From Sarcomyxa edulis (taxonomy: Eukaryota; Basidiomycota; Agaricomycetes; Agaricales; Mycenaceae): a stretch of DNA of 64,000 nucleotides. How positions within the stretch are numbered: the first letter of the stretch is position 1; the number at the start of each line of letters is the position of its first letter. A program made the position numbers and the translations under genes. Positions 24,863 to 36,246 of this stretch are shown here, one piece after another. The notes below the pieces were generated by a model. That model was given only the letters and a program-made list of their open reading frames with translations. It was not told the origin of the DNA and did not search any database. The stretch covers positions 1,488,001 to 1,552,000 of the forward strand of contig QUOL01000004.1 in the NCBI GenBank assembly GCA_009761415.1, written 5' to 3'.

Positions 24863-26310
24863 TTACTTACAGACCAAGACACCCTCCTCAGCGTATAACC
24901 CACTAACGTACAATGCTCCAGTATTCTCGTCCAACAATCCAGTAGCACTCGAAGAAAACCCAGTTCCGTTACTCTGGAATAACGTCTCTATCTCGTGGCC
25001 AGCCACACCTGGAGCTTTGCTGCTAGCCGATATCGGGGCGGCAAGGTCGTATTCCTGTGTGGGAGGTGAAGGCCGAGGAGTCAACGAGACCACCCAGCTA
25101 GGGCTGACTCTCGTATCTGGGCCTGGATGCGAGGCAGCAACTGCGGTCAAGGAGGGAAAGTGTGGATGTCCGGCTGCTATCAAAACGTTACTTTTAGAGT
25201 GCGTGAACGCGATATTGTCGGGGCTGAAGGGCATTGGGATAGAATGGGTGTATTTTAAGCTGTAGATATTGTTGGCTTCGGTACGCGTGTAAAAGTGTAT
25301 TTGGGCAAGGGAACTCGAAGACACAGCTAGCTGGGACCCGTCGTGAGATAGAGAGACTCCGTTTGCGAAGGGAATACCAAGAGCAGCGACGCTATGTTGA
25401 AGCTCGACACTGGAAGGCGTTTCAATGATTTTGATGTGACTGACCCAGCCCAGCGGCAAGCCCAATATAGTCTCGACCACTGGCAGTACCTGACCGAGGG
25501 GTGATGGTAACCGGCGAGTCATCAGATGGTCGTTCGTGACATAGAAAGACGTGGGGGAGGTCAACGCGAGCGAATTTGGAGAAATGAAATAAGGAGACGA
25601 GAGGGTACGAATATATTTCGCGTGCGTTCCAGAGGGAGAAACAAGGAACTGTTCGATGACTGTTCGTTCACGGGCATGATTTATCGCGTAGAGATACGAA
25701 CTGCCATATCATGTGAGTCGCTTTCCAGGAGCATTAATTCTGAAGCTCGACAATTACCTATTCCCACCAAATGAAGGCCATACTTCTATACCTAGAGGGT
25801 GGAAATCATGCCCGACTGGATATTCTTCGAATTCGAGACGTATAGGCTTGGGACGGGTAGACCCCGGGGTGTACATCCATAAAGCACCACGCGGTGCTGG
25901 GTCGCGCAGAGGACCCTGGCAGGGCTGTTAGACAATTGAGCAGGAAATATCACAGAAGACACTGCACCATGACTGTATTCCAATTGTGTCTTCCCGGATC
26001 GCAGCTCATGATAACCTTTCGTTCGTGCAATTTTCCATTCTTATCTAGGATATCCCAAAATGTCACGTCTTCGCAGTATTTGAGAGCTGCGGTATCGTCG
26101 TCTACTATGTCACCTAGTGTCTGGCACTGCGTAGAGAAATTCCCGTGGGCGAAATAACCGACTGGGAAGTCTGCTTTGAGGATGAGGATGTTTTTGATGA
26201 CGCGTCCGTTCCTCCATATAATCGCGCTCTAATTCTCGAGGTCAGAGGATTTCAAGAGGATTTGATAGGATAATCACCAGCAAGGCAGCAGCCCAAGGTA
26301 AAACACGCAT
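24863..26310 (-). CDS. Paraoxonase/arylesterase-like six-bladed beta-propeller protein
   Basis: Resembles serum paraoxonases, calcium-dependent lactonases and esterases. Four exons fit by phase: 26278-26310, 25978-26228, 25758-25915 and 24863-25700. The N-terminus MRVLPWAAALL is a short signal-anchor. Family blocks are LKYCEDVTFWDIL, CDPGRHNWNTVMGPLRDPAP, DFHPLGIEVWPS, LYAINHARE, YVTNDHL, GIPFANGVSLSHDGSQLAV and MPFSPDNIAFTH. The end ALYVSGLYAEEGVLVCK lines up with the usual propeller closure. The stop is embedded in TCTGTAAGTAAC, which is also a good splice donor. If spliced, a last exon ending VPDVELAAA at 24748 would replace the terminal Lys. I prefer the unspliced end because it matches the family C-terminus. 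Confidence 0.78.
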
Positions 26311-26933
26311 TTCACAAATATAGGAACACTGTGAACATAAGTATAGCTATAGGTCATACCAAGTCTTCCGTGAAGAAAGAACGCACCTATGGTTTCTACT
26401 GCTTTTTTAAAGCTCTTCAAGTTTTCACAACTTGTCGAGCGGGAATATATGTGGAGGAATGAGGGTGCGTCTGATTTGCTTCCGGGGGAAGCTGATCAGG
26501 CAATTTTTGAATTTGAGAAACGCCATCATCACAGTCGTCTTCTGGGCTGGTCAAATGTTCAGATCTTCAGAATGTTCCTTTCCGAGTCGCCGACCATCGC
26601 TTTCAGAGGCTCCAAAAGGCCCCAAGAGGCTCCCAAGTCGGAGGTCTTGATCGCAGAATACCTGTTGCAGGTTCGGAAAATTTGCACCGAGAACTATAAT
26701 AAACAATTGCAATTCCGGTGGCCACTCCGTTCAGTGTTCTGATATCGACTTCGGGGGTCGTTAGCGAGTCGAATGTGCTACGTATGTCCACATGCTCTGA
26801 TCATGATATGCTGTAAAACAACGCACCCCGTTTGTCATTTGACAGCCAACCTCTTCTTATGAGATTCTTTTTCGCTTGTCTCAGCTCACAGTACTGACCA
26901 TTCTCCTCGAGTCTGGTAGTCCCCTTCAAGAGT
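26311..26933. other. Divergent promoter region between paraoxonase-like and DUF6534 genes
   Basis: No gene is supported. A 117-codon open frame on the plus strand (26389-26742) has no recognisable features and no clear splice partner, and I treat it as chance. Confidence 0.4.
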
Positions 26934-29257
26934 ATGACAGTCGAAAAAGTGGATGATGGTTTCGGTGAGTGGAATGACACGTCCATTTCTCGCGATGAGG
27001 CTGAATTATGTATGTTGTCCAGGTATAATGTACATCGGTGCGATGATCACGATGGCGTAAGTCACCCCTCCGGTCTTTATTACCAGTGACAAGACTGAAC
27101 GGATGACTGTTAGTATGTATGGCCTGACGACGTTACAGGTCAGTCAATAGTATCATCTAAATTGCAGCAGGACTTGAAGTTCACGACGCGTCTTGTATAC
27201 ACAGACGTATTTCTATTTTATCAACTATCCGAAAGATACCTATGGACTCAAGGTTATAGTAAGCTTTGACTTAAGATACTACATATGCACGAATCAATTC
27301 CCGTGTATTATGCAGGTATCTATCCTATGGTTCGTACCCATCGTGATTCGTCGTCCGATTTGGACAACAATATTGATGTGATGCATTGCAGGGTGCTCGA
27401 CACGATCCACATCGTACTCAGTGCGTATTTGTCACATCTCATCTTACTGAGAAAGAAATGGCTGAATCTCGTCTTGTACACGCAGTGAACAAAGCGTTGT
27501 ATCATTATCTTGTGCGCCCGACTCCGAGTCGTATCCATTGACAAAACAGACTCAATGTCCCTGTTCGTAGATATCAGGATTTGGGAATTTTGATGAATTG
27601 GAGGAAGGGACTTGGTAAGTGCTGGATTCAATCAGTACTAGAGTCAATTATTCATGTTTCAATTCATAGGCCATTATTTGTGAGCGCGCGCTTATACCTA
27701 TCCGTTCGGCATTTGGCTCTATACCTTCACCAGACATCAATAGCACTCAACGTCAGTCCTTGTTTCCGTTCGTAATCGAATCTGCTTGACATTCTGTTAG
27801 GTCACTATGGCATTAATCGTACAATGGTTCGTCAACTAGTACCCAATAGTCCTTTTCCGTCTTCGTCTCAGCCGTTCTCATCCGCCCCATTCCTTCATAG
27901 CTTTTTTACGAAACGGATACACCAGCGTGGGTTTTTGATTCTTGCACGTCCTAATTATCGAGCTGATTTACGATACCATGTCTAGTCAGCCCACCAAGAG
28001 CGAAATGGTGGTTTTCGTCTATCATCGTGCGCACTCTTGGTCTTCCACTGATCAATGGCCGACATGTTTTACTTGCAGGGATTTTTTGTCGTTGCCCATT
28101 TTTGTGAGTATCCATAATATTCTAGTCCGCGACCACCTTGACGCGGTACTTGTTCTGCAGGTTTTGGAATAGGTATGTATCACCTCGTGTTGTCGTCAGT
28201 TCTGGATAACTCTCATATCCTGATCATGCAGAAACGGTTGTGCTATTGTAAGCCGTCCGAGACTTTTTCAGGTATAGTCGCTGAACTCGTTCAACAGCTT
28301 CATCAAAAAGGAATTATCCCGACTCGTAGATGTACAGTTCGAAGCGGCATTACCATTTGCGATCGCTGCCATAGTCTCAGATATCCTGATCGCGGCGGCC
28401 CTCTGTGTCCTCCTTCATCGAAATCGATCGCGTTTCTCGAGGTGTGCCGTATGTTTCAAGTCGCTAAATCGATCCACTCACGTCGATTTCTTCAAGTACA
28501 AACAATATCATAAACACACTAATATTATTTGCCATCAATCGATGTATACTCACGTCGTGCGTTCGAAAAACCTCGTGTCATTCTGTACTTATGCTCACTT
28601 GCACCTAGGGCTGTCGCTATACTTGAGGTCATTTTGGTGCGTCACTACTAGTCACCAAGTCTCTATGATAACAAAACTGATACACACGACCCTAGTTTCT
28701 TGCTCTCAAAAGTTCGTTTTATACTTTTGCAACAGACTTCATTATCGGAAAACGTGAGTCCGTTCCTCCTCTACCAGTGTGCTGAAATTTCAACAGCTTG
28801 GGCTTCTAGTTTATGTTAATTCCCTCCTCGCTACGCTGAATTCCCGACGGTCCATACGATCGAGAAGTCACAGAGGATCCACGATAGGACTGTCCGATGT
28901 ATCTAGTTTCCGGATAGCCACCGCGACTACAGGCCCAGGGGATACCGAGGCTACTGATACTAGCCTGAACACGTTACGAGTAAGTCGACATCACTGTCCT
29001 ACTTTGTGATGCTAACTTCCGGATAGGTCAGAATCGGAGGAATAACATCTGATGATGATCAGCCAGATTTGCAAGATTACAGTCGGAGCAGAGATGAGGA
29101 GGTCAGTCCCTTAGACCAAGACCACTATTATGTCCACCCTTCTCTTATTGTTGTGTCCTAGGCAAGTGTCAAACACGACTTGGATATTCAAGCGGTTCCG
29201 AGAGAAGAAGCTACCATATCCGATGCTCCATCACCCATTGTTTCTTTTCATCCTTAG
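26934..29257 (+). CDS. DUF6534-type multi-helix membrane protein
   Basis: Belongs to a large, mostly uncharacterised mushroom family of seven-helix membrane proteins. The gene is cut into many small exons. Readable blocks in order are MTVEKVDDGFGGIMYIGAMI, MYGLTTLQTYFYFINYPKD, LDTIHIVLM, VTMALIVQW, then further helices and the family end LYVNSLLATLNSRRSIRSRS, followed by a Ser/Thr/Asp-rich cytosolic tail that stops after IVSFHP. The TYFYFINYPKD and YVNSLLATLNSR motifs are the hallmarks. The early exons join by phase (26934 to the donor after DGFG, then GIMYIG, AMYGLTTLQ, TYFYF). Several exons between 27560 and 28780 remain uncertain, so I cannot exclude a frameshift there. Confidence 0.68.
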
Positions 29258-29528
29258 CTGTATAATCTCACTGTATCAACTCCCAGGTTTGTCTGTTAAG
29301 CATGAGTAAGTAACAACGCTCTCAACCTCGACTACATTGTGAAGACCGCATGCGTACACGTACGTTTGTCTCATTTGTCATGGCGATCTCCGAATATGTT
29401 CTACGATGTTCTACACAGCGTCTACTTGGATGACTCGGTGATACGTGTCTGGCACCTGAATAAAGCACCTCTGACTGTTCTTCCCTTCAACGCACGTAAA
29501 TCATCGTGTACACAATATCTCCTCAAAG

Positions 29529-29997
29529 ATGGACGCGTCTACACAATCCAAGGTCGCTGTGCCTTCCACACTGAACCGCATTGACAAACATTGGTCACCC
29601 AAGCTCATCGCGTCCCTCAACTCCAACACGGAAGTCAAATTAGCAAAGTTACTGGGAGATTTCGTGTGGCACTCGCACAGTGACACAGACGAGCTGTTCT
29701 ATGTGGTTGAAGGAGGTCCATTGACGATCCAATTCGAGGAGAAGGATGGTGGGGATGTCACGTTGCTGAAAGGCGATATGCTGGTCATTCCGAAGGGAGT
29801 TAGACATTGCCCGAAATGTGATGTGGAGACGAGTGTATTGCTCGTGGAGGGTGTGGGTACAGTCAATACTGGGGAAGTTCAGGAAAGGTGAGCCGTTCGC
29901 TAGTTCCGACTCAATTGCCTCAATCAACTTATGCCTTCGTCTTCGTAGCCATTTGACTGCTGTCGTGGAAGACTTTAGAAACGTCGCTTCTAGCTGA
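29529..29997 (+). CDS. Small cupin-domain protein
   Basis: A single-domain cupin of about 135 residues in two exons (29529-29887, 29949-29997; the join gives QESHLTAVVEDF). The metal-site motif reads FVWHSHSDTDELFYVVEG, that is H-x-H with Glu six residues after the second His. The second cupin motif reads LVIPKGVRHCPKCD with the expected His. Small cupins of this type include enzymes of unknown substrate and mannose-6-phosphate-isomerase-like proteins, so the reaction cannot be named. There is no signal peptide. It lies between the DUF6534 gene and the SDS22 gene, which give no hint of its role. Confidence 0.78.
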
Positions 29998-30241
29998 TGG
30001 GAATGACAGACGATTATGTAGTATCATAAGACCATTGGAAGGAATGTATCAGAAATATTGACTCTCGAGTTGCTCTCGAGCGAATCTTGAGGGGCTCATA
30101 TCGCTCATAGTTAGACAGACCAAACTTGTAATGATGGCCCTGAAAATGTGACATCGATCTCTGCATAGCGCTAGCAAGAACTACCATCCTCTACCAAATA
30201 CTCCAGACCAATCTTTACTATATAACGTCTTCTGCCAAACC

Positions 30242-31759
30242 ATGGACGCAGATCAAGACACGAAATTGGACGCAACACCGTCCGAGGTCAAGAAGAACGA
30301 TACCGTCTCTGATCGGTACTGTCTCCTCTGCTCCAATCCCTCGAATATCGACTCTAATCAGGCTGCTAGTTCAAATTTGACTGCCCGGGTAGTGTTGCCT
30401 GATCCTACTGTAGAAGATTCTGACGAGGAGCCTCAAGAAGACGCGTTTATTGAAGAGGAGACGGACTTCCTGGAAGGATTTCCAGATGATACCGAAGTCA
30501 GCAACATCTGCAATTCGATATTCCTCTTGCTCACAAGTGATTACAGGACCTAGAACTTATCCATTCACGAATCGGGTCTCTAGCAGCCCTACGACTGCCT
30601 CGTTTTGCAGCCCACCTCAAGAAACTGTGTCTGCGACAGAATTTCGTTTCTCATTTAGATCCGGAAATATTCAGCGTGCTAACGGAATTGGAGGAGCTCG
30701 ACCTTTACGATAATAAAGTCAAGCATGTTGGAACTTCTCTCAACAATCTATCAAAGCTCTTGTATGTCATCGTGTGCTTTCAAGATCAGTGTTGAATTGA
30801 TAAATCTTTATGAATGCCTAGGGTGCTGGATCTTTCTTTTAATCTCATCCGACATATTCCGGAGACTCTTGGTTACCTCAAGTCTTTGGAGAAGATATTC
30901 TTCGTACAGAATAAGATATCCCATATCACTGGCCTCGATTCTTTAATCACTTTGAGAAGTCTGGAGTTGGGCGGGAACAAGATCAGGGTGAGTCTCCTAA
31001 CGAGTCTTTGGGTTGATTGACGTGTAACTCAGTTTCTTGCCCCAAGAAAATTGAAAATCTCGGTGCATTAATCAACCTGGAGGAGTTATGGCTCGGGAAG
31101 AATAAGATCACGAAACTTGAGGTATGTCCTTGGACTGAACTCTCACCCTAATTACGAACTGACCCCGAAACGTACCTAGAACCTAGGGTCACTGAAGAAA
31201 CTAAAGATATTAGCATTGCAATCAAATCGCATAACGAAACTGGAAGGTCTTGAAGAGTTGGAGAACCTCGAAGAATTGTATCTGAGTCACAATGGGGTGA
31301 CACGGTTGGAAGGGCTGGAACATAACGTATGTTTGCATACCCCACACTCCATGTCCTTCCTGACGTGTGCACTCTAGTTGAAGCTCACAACGCTAGACCT
31401 TGGCAACAATTTTGTTCCTGAGATAGAAAACGTCTCGCACCTTACCAATTTGCAGGAATTCTGGGTATATACATTTTCTTGCTCAGGATAGCTCAAGACT
31501 GATTCCCTGATTCCTCAGATGAACGGTAACAAGATACCAAATCTCCTAGCCTTGGATTCCCAACTACGCCACATTACGACTTTGGAGACAGTGTACCTGG
31601 AGGCTAATCCATGTCAGACTTCAGACATGTCAGGCTACCGAAGAAAGATAATATTGGCGCTGCCTCAATTGAAGCAAATAGATGCTACGTGGGTGTCCTC
31701 TATCTGATCGTTCATCTTTGTAGCTGACCTTGATATGCAGCTACGTGAGAGCTAATTGA
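30242..31759 (+). CDS. sds22: SDS22-type leucine-rich repeat regulator of protein phosphatase 1
   Basis: By family, SDS22 binds the PP1 catalytic subunit in the nucleus and helps its maturation and mitotic function. An acidic N-terminal segment (VEDSDEEPQEDAFIEEETDF) precedes about eleven 22-residue repeats: LTELEELDLYDNKVKHV, LDLSFNLIRHIPETLG, LEKIFFVQNKISHITGLD, LRSLELGGNKIR, LEELWLGKNKITKLE, LKILALQSNRITKLEGLEEL, LEELYLSHNGVTRLEGLE, LTTLDLGNNFVPEIENVS. The LRR cap is SGYRRKIILALPQLKQIDAT, finished by a short last exon YVRAN. Exons break mostly at the repeat boundaries. The ATG at 30242 gives the acidic N-terminus usual for the family. Confidence 0.88.
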
Positions 31760-31961
31760 ACGGCCAGTTCATGGTATCATAGCACTACTCGTACCTTGGA
31801 TGTAAATTAGTATATTAGAGTACCTAGCACCATGACTCTTGACTAGAGTAAAGTTCTATTATGTTTTGATTCAAGTCGCGTTTCCGACGCGATTGTGAGC
31901 CACGTGCTGGTGTTTTCCCCCAATTACAGTTACACTCTAACTGTCGTTGCTCTCTCTCGTC

Positions 31962-33435
31962 ATGGCTCCCAAGAAGGCCCTCAACATCAGCTCGAGCTCG
32001 TTATTCGGTCTCAAAGCAGAGCTCTCCAAACGACAAGATGAGCTGACTCGGAACAAAGCCTCGGGGAAAAGCTCTGCAGTCGTAGGCGGCGTCAAACGAC
32101 CAGACAAGGTGCGTGTACTGAATCTCAATGATACTTCTTCCAGCAGGGCTCATCTTCAAAGTAGAAACCAACGATATGGTCCCGACAGAACAAAGGTGTG
32201 GGGGACCGCGCCAGTCGCGATATGGAGCTAGAGGCTATCAGCAAGCCAACATTAGAGTCTGCCCGTGCGGCCCTCGAACGGAAAGCAAAGATATACGATA
32301 AACTACGGAAAGGGAAAACGGGTGGTCTGAACGACAAACAATATGATGCACTCTTAGTAGACGTGAGTGGTGTATCTTATCGAAAATCAGCCTGACGCTG
32401 ATACTTCATTCGCAGTTTGATCAAAAGCAAGTTGCGGACTGTTATGAGTCAGATAGCGAGGATGAGGACGAGTCGCTGAAGGTACCCCAAGCTCCAGTGG
32501 ATGAACGGGTACATTCTATCAACAAGTATTCACTTCCAGTACTGACTTCTGTGTAGGACGATCCAATTGTAGAGTATGAAGATGAATTCGGACGCCTCCG
32601 TACTGCCCGTCGTTCAGAAGTTCCGCGACACCTCGCCCCAGCATCTGATGACGGGGAACCGGAAGAAGACGAGTAAGTACTCGCTATGGTTGATTCTATG
32701 ATGTATCGCTAATATAATATTCATTAGGGACATCGTGATTCGTAGGTTCCAGTTGAATGTCGTCTTGATTCGTCACTCAATCTGCTTTCTCAACGTACAG
32801 GAAATCCCGTCAACCATTTCCCAGTCTACGAGCCTTCAGCGGAGCGTATTGCGGAGGTCGAGGCTGCCTATTCGGAGGCTAACAATCCCCTTGGTGTGCA
32901 TTACGATGCTACTCAGGAAGTCCGCGCCAAAGGTGCTGGGTTCTATCAATTCTCTGGAGACGAGGAGACGAGACGAGCTCAAATGGAAGAGCTCAAGGCC
33001 GCGAGGCAGGAGACAGAAAAGACCCGACAGGAAACGGGTGCGGTAGACTTGAGACCAGGTGAAGTTGAAGGACTGCGAGTGGACGAGGAAGCAAGCACAT
33101 CGACGGCAAAAAGCAGGGCTACCGAGAAGCGAAAAAGAGAACTGGAAGAACGCAGGAAACTGGTTGATGCAAAGCGCAGAAAGAAGACGCATGGAGGCGA
33201 CGATAGAGAGGCTGCTGTTGCTGCATCTACATCTGGACATGTCGCAGTGTTTGCTCAAACCTCGGCATCTGATATTCCTGTTTTTACGGCCGTCGCATCC
33301 GCTGACCCATTCGCTGCTCTGGAGGCGCAGTCGAAGAAGACTCACAAAGGGAAGGCCAAGGCTAACATGCCTACTACCAAGAGCGATGCCGACTTGTTCT
33401 TGGCTCAGTTGGAACAGGACATCCTCGGCAAATAG
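31962..33435 (+). CDS. CCDC174-family (DUF4078) coiled-coil protein
   Basis: The human homologue CCDC174 associates with the exon junction complex and is nuclear; the fungal role is inferred. The N-terminus is short and basic (MAPKKALNISSSSLFGLKAE) and leads into a coiled coil (ARAALERKAKIYDKLRKGK). An acidic region follows (ESDSEDEDESL), then EDEFGRLRTARRSEVPRHL. The DUF4078 core is KGAGFYQFSGDEETRRAQME with continuing LKAARQETEKTR. A Lys/Arg-rich nuclear-signal-like stretch (DAKRRKKTHGG) and a closing helix LFLAQLEQDILGK end the protein. Five to six short introns are used. The start codon sits in a good context after a pyrimidine-rich leader. Confidence 0.8.
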
Positions 33436-33475
33436 GAAATAAAGGATAACTCGATTGTGCGTATCGTTTCGTTAA

Positions 33476-34600
33476 CTAGTACATACGTTGACCTGCTGGC
33501 TCATGATGTTGTCGCGCTTCCAGTACTAAACGCTCAGGACATATCAACGCAAGATAACCTCCCTTCTGTCTATATTCCACCGTCTCTTCTCCTCTTTTGA
33601 TAGTCCGACTGACCACCGCTTCCCTGCCTGACACAACATCCTCCATGAACGCTTTTGTCGCCGAAAGAACTTCCAGCGCTGGTCGACAAACCGTCCGATG
33701 ACCAGCGTTGATCCAGACACCACCCTCTGTCCCCGTAGAGGAGCACTCAGGTGTAGTCTGTTCGATCGTGCTGGACTGCGATCGAACGAAGGAGATCAAA
33801 TAGTCAACGGTGGAAAACCATGCTATGATAGACCCTTCCTTCGGAAATATGATGTGGTCGTACTCGTACAACGAATCCCCCACGTACAGCATCTTTTCCG
33901 CTGGGTCATATAACGCCAATTCGTCCGGCGTATGTCCTGGCGTATGGAGGACTAGGACGCCAAGATTGACATCACCCTGGACGTTGTGTATGTCATGCAG
34001 ATGGGGCACGAGAGTGGGTATATAAGATGGTGTGGGGATCCTAAGGTCATTGCACAGGGAGTTGGTCCCGATGTTCTCAGGGGACAGGAAGGACGGTGAA
34101 TGGGAAGAAGCGAGAATTGGTGAGTCGGCGAAATCCTCAATGGCAAGGATGTGGTCGTAGTGGCAATGAGTGGTCACTACGACATATTTCAAGTGCCCTC
34201 CTTCGTTCAATGGTTTACCCTCATTGTCATCTATGTTCACCGTCTCGATGAATTCTTTCAAGCTCTTGACCTCAATCTCTGGATCATTCGATTTTCCACC
34301 ACAACCTGTATCGATGATCAAGATCGTGCTACCGTGAGGTATAACTTTGGCATAAATGTGAGGCTGTTCGGAGTATATGTCGTCGTACTCTTTGATAAGG
34401 AAGGTGCTAGGCGTCAGACGCGTAGCATTGAACGCAGTCGATCGTTTTACCCCGAATCGTGTTGACGGAGATGCAGGAGAATACGTATACAAGGCGATAA
34501 GGATTGCACAGTTGCCCACAATACACCAGAGCAGAATCTCGACGGCTGAAAGCATGTCTGTGAGTCGGTAGGGAAGAAGAAACCAACTTGGAAGTCGCAT
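33476..34600 (-). CDS. Metallo-beta-lactamase-fold hydrolase with N-terminal membrane anchor
   Basis: A single-exon protein of 374 residues. The metal-site motif reads TTHCHYDHILAIEDF (H-x-H-x-D-H), with further ligands in LHTPGHTPDELALYD and in VGDSLYEYDHIIF; INAGHRT near the end supplies the last His. This is the glyoxalase II-like branch of the fold, whose substrates cannot be read from sequence. A hydrophobic helix (EILLWCIVGNCAILIALY) near the N-terminus suggests a membrane or secretory-pathway anchor. The first ATG is at 34600; a second at 34555 places the helix at the very N-terminus and may be the real start. The stop of the MoaD-like gene lies only 42 bases upstream on the same strand. 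Confidence 0.78.
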   Translation of the reverse strand: MRLPSWFLLPYRLTDMLSAVEILLWCIVGNCAILIALYTYSPASPSTRFGVKRSTAFNATRLTPSTFLIKEYDDIYSEQPHIYAKVIPHGSTILIIDTGCGGKSNDPEIEVKSLKEFIETVNIDDNEGKPLNEGGHLKYVVVTTHCHYDHILAIEDFADSPILASSHSPSFLSPENIGTNSLCNDLRIPTPSYIPTLVPHLHDIHNVQGDVNLGVLVLHTPGHTPDELALYDPAEKMLYVGDSLYEYDHIIFPKEGSIIAWFSTVDYLISFVRSQSSTIEQTTPECSSTGTEGGVWINAGHRTVCRPALEVLSATKAFMEDVVSGREAVVSRTIKRGEETVEYRQKGGYLALICPERLVLEARQHHEPAGQRMY

Positions 34601-34642
34601 ATCTCACCCTGCCCATGCTCAAGCTTCTTGGTCGACGTCTGT

Positions 34643-34921
34643 CTATCCTCCAGATACCGGGCAAATTACTGCAACTTCCTCCCCTCCTTTCAATTCTAGA
34701 TCATGTTCCACCATCTCTGCATCGACACTCCATTGACTTCCCTCTAAGATCTTCTTCAAGTTCGTATTCGGGTAACGCGAGGCAAGCAAGCTGGCTAGCG
34801 AGGATAGAAAGAAGGGGTTTCCATTCGCAGGAATAATGATACGTTCAGATGCTAGTCCTGTCGCTGTAGACGCTGCAGCGAAATAGAGGACAGTAACCTC
34901 GGGCTGACTGAGTTTTGCCAT
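34643..34921 (-). CDS. mocs2A: Molybdopterin synthase sulfur-carrier subunit (MoaD/MOCS2A-like)
   Basis: Carries the thiocarboxylate sulfur to molybdopterin synthase in molybdenum-cofactor synthesis. The 92-residue single exon has the ubiquitin-like fold pattern: a first strand VTVLYFAAAS, a middle FFLSSLASLLASRYPN helix, and the closing AVICPVSGG with the obligatory C-terminal Gly-Gly at the stop. Length and C-terminus fit MOCS2A. An insert-free, intronless small gene is usual for this family. The large partner subunit is not in the window. Because ThiS and Urm1 share the fold, the exact pathway rests on the CPVSGG ending, which is typical of MoaD. Confidence 0.82.
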   Translation of the reverse strand: MAKLSQPEVTVLYFAAASTATGLASERIIIPANGNPFFLSSLASLLASRYPNTNLKKILEGSQWSVDAEMVEHDLELKGGEEVAVICPVSGG

Positions 34922-35018
34922 CGATGACGGTGTACAATTGCAAGAAATATCGTAACGCTACACTCTAAAACCAGTAATACTAATAAAACATATCCCAAGG
35001 AAAGACTACACTAAATCT

Positions 35019-36064
35019 TCAGTCTATGTTCTTCAGCTCTACAGTCCACCATATTGGTTTCGAGGTCTTGATCCAAACGGTGTTCTCGGTGGGTACTAGA
35101 TGATTGGATGTAGACACGAGTCCATCGAAAGAGGATCGACGATTATCTGTTTGTATACAGGAAGAATGTTGAGTCGACGTCGACAAGCAGATATAAGAGA
35201 ATCGAGTGCTTACCCAAGTTCCAGCGAAGCCCGGTAGTTGACAGCATCGTAAAGTCTATGCCCACAGGCAGAAGGCCACATGTTGGTCCTAATAGACTAT
35301 GGTCGATCTGAAGAGTATGTTCCCCCTAGAAAGAGGCCGTCAAGTGATTTAGATGGAAATAGCCTATCAAAATACTCACTGAGTCAAGGACCCATCCAGC
35401 GTTCTCGTCAGTTACAGCAAATACGCGACGTCGGGTCTTGCGCAACTTGTGAAGACTCGAGAGTGTATGTATAGTCTGGTCCAGACGTCCTGCAAGGCCT
35501 CCTAACAGTATGATATCGTATTGCTGTGAAATCAACGCTTGTTATCGGTGCCGCAGTCAGGCCGTTGGACACACACCTCTTGTTCCTTCAGCTTCTCCAT
35601 TTCCTCCAAGGCAGAGATGCATTTCCCTAAATCCGTGGAGTCTTGGTCATCGTCGTGTATCACTGGGACACCCTTTGTTACAGGGCAGATTAGGCAATGA
35701 CACTATCTTCCGGAATTTCGATAGATCACCTGGTCTGCGTAGAACTCTCTGACTTCGGGTCGTATCGAGTCTAGGTCTCCTTTGATAAGATCCGGCAGAT
35801 ATCTAGGGATCATGAAAAGGTCAGATACATGTGAGAATAGGCCAAGAATCAAAGGATTTACAATTTGTGTGCCGTGCCAGTAGAGGAAAGCACGTCATAA
35901 AGTCGGTTAGCACCACCATCCGCGCAGCAATGCCACTCTGAAGAGTTCCAAACGCGACGGAAGAGAGCGAAAGAGAACGGCTGATTCAAGATGATGATCG
36001 CACGCTTGATATGAACGGAGGAAGACGCGTTTGTCTGGAGGAATCCAACGTCCCACGAAGACAT
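35019..36064 (-). CDS. thi80: Thiamine pyrophosphokinase
   Basis: Transfers pyrophosphate from ATP to thiamine, giving thiamine diphosphate in the cytosol. Exons in order give AIIILNQPFS, WHCCADGGANRLYD, YLPDLIKGDLDSIRPEVREFY, the catalytic loop HDDDQDSTDLGKCI, and ILLGGLAGRLDQTIHTLSSL, all in the N-terminal catalytic domain. The thiamine-binding domain follows: HTLQIDHSLLGPTCGLLPVG, STTGLRWNL, FDGLVSTSNHL and VWIKTSKPIWWTVELK, ending NID. The start MSSWDVGFLQ at 36064 is the first in-frame ATG of the first exon. Five introns of about 50-90 bases are used. All catalytic Asp clusters are present, so the enzyme should be active. Confidence 0.9.
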
Positions 36065-36246
36065 GAAGAGAAGCGATCGACTTGATGGACTTCGCGCGAA
36101 CTTGCCAAGATCATCACAGTATCCCAAAATGTATATCGTGTATATATCCTCAGTACAAACGGCAAGCAGATGTCTATCCTTATATCATTACAGCAGGCAG
36201 CAGCACATAGAACATAGCAGATGAAGTGAGGGAAGGAAGACCTACT

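Noticed and set aside
26389..26742. Plus-strand 117-codon open frame before the DUF6534 gene
   Set aside because: No family, no splice partner and no coding signature; treated as chance in a promoter region.
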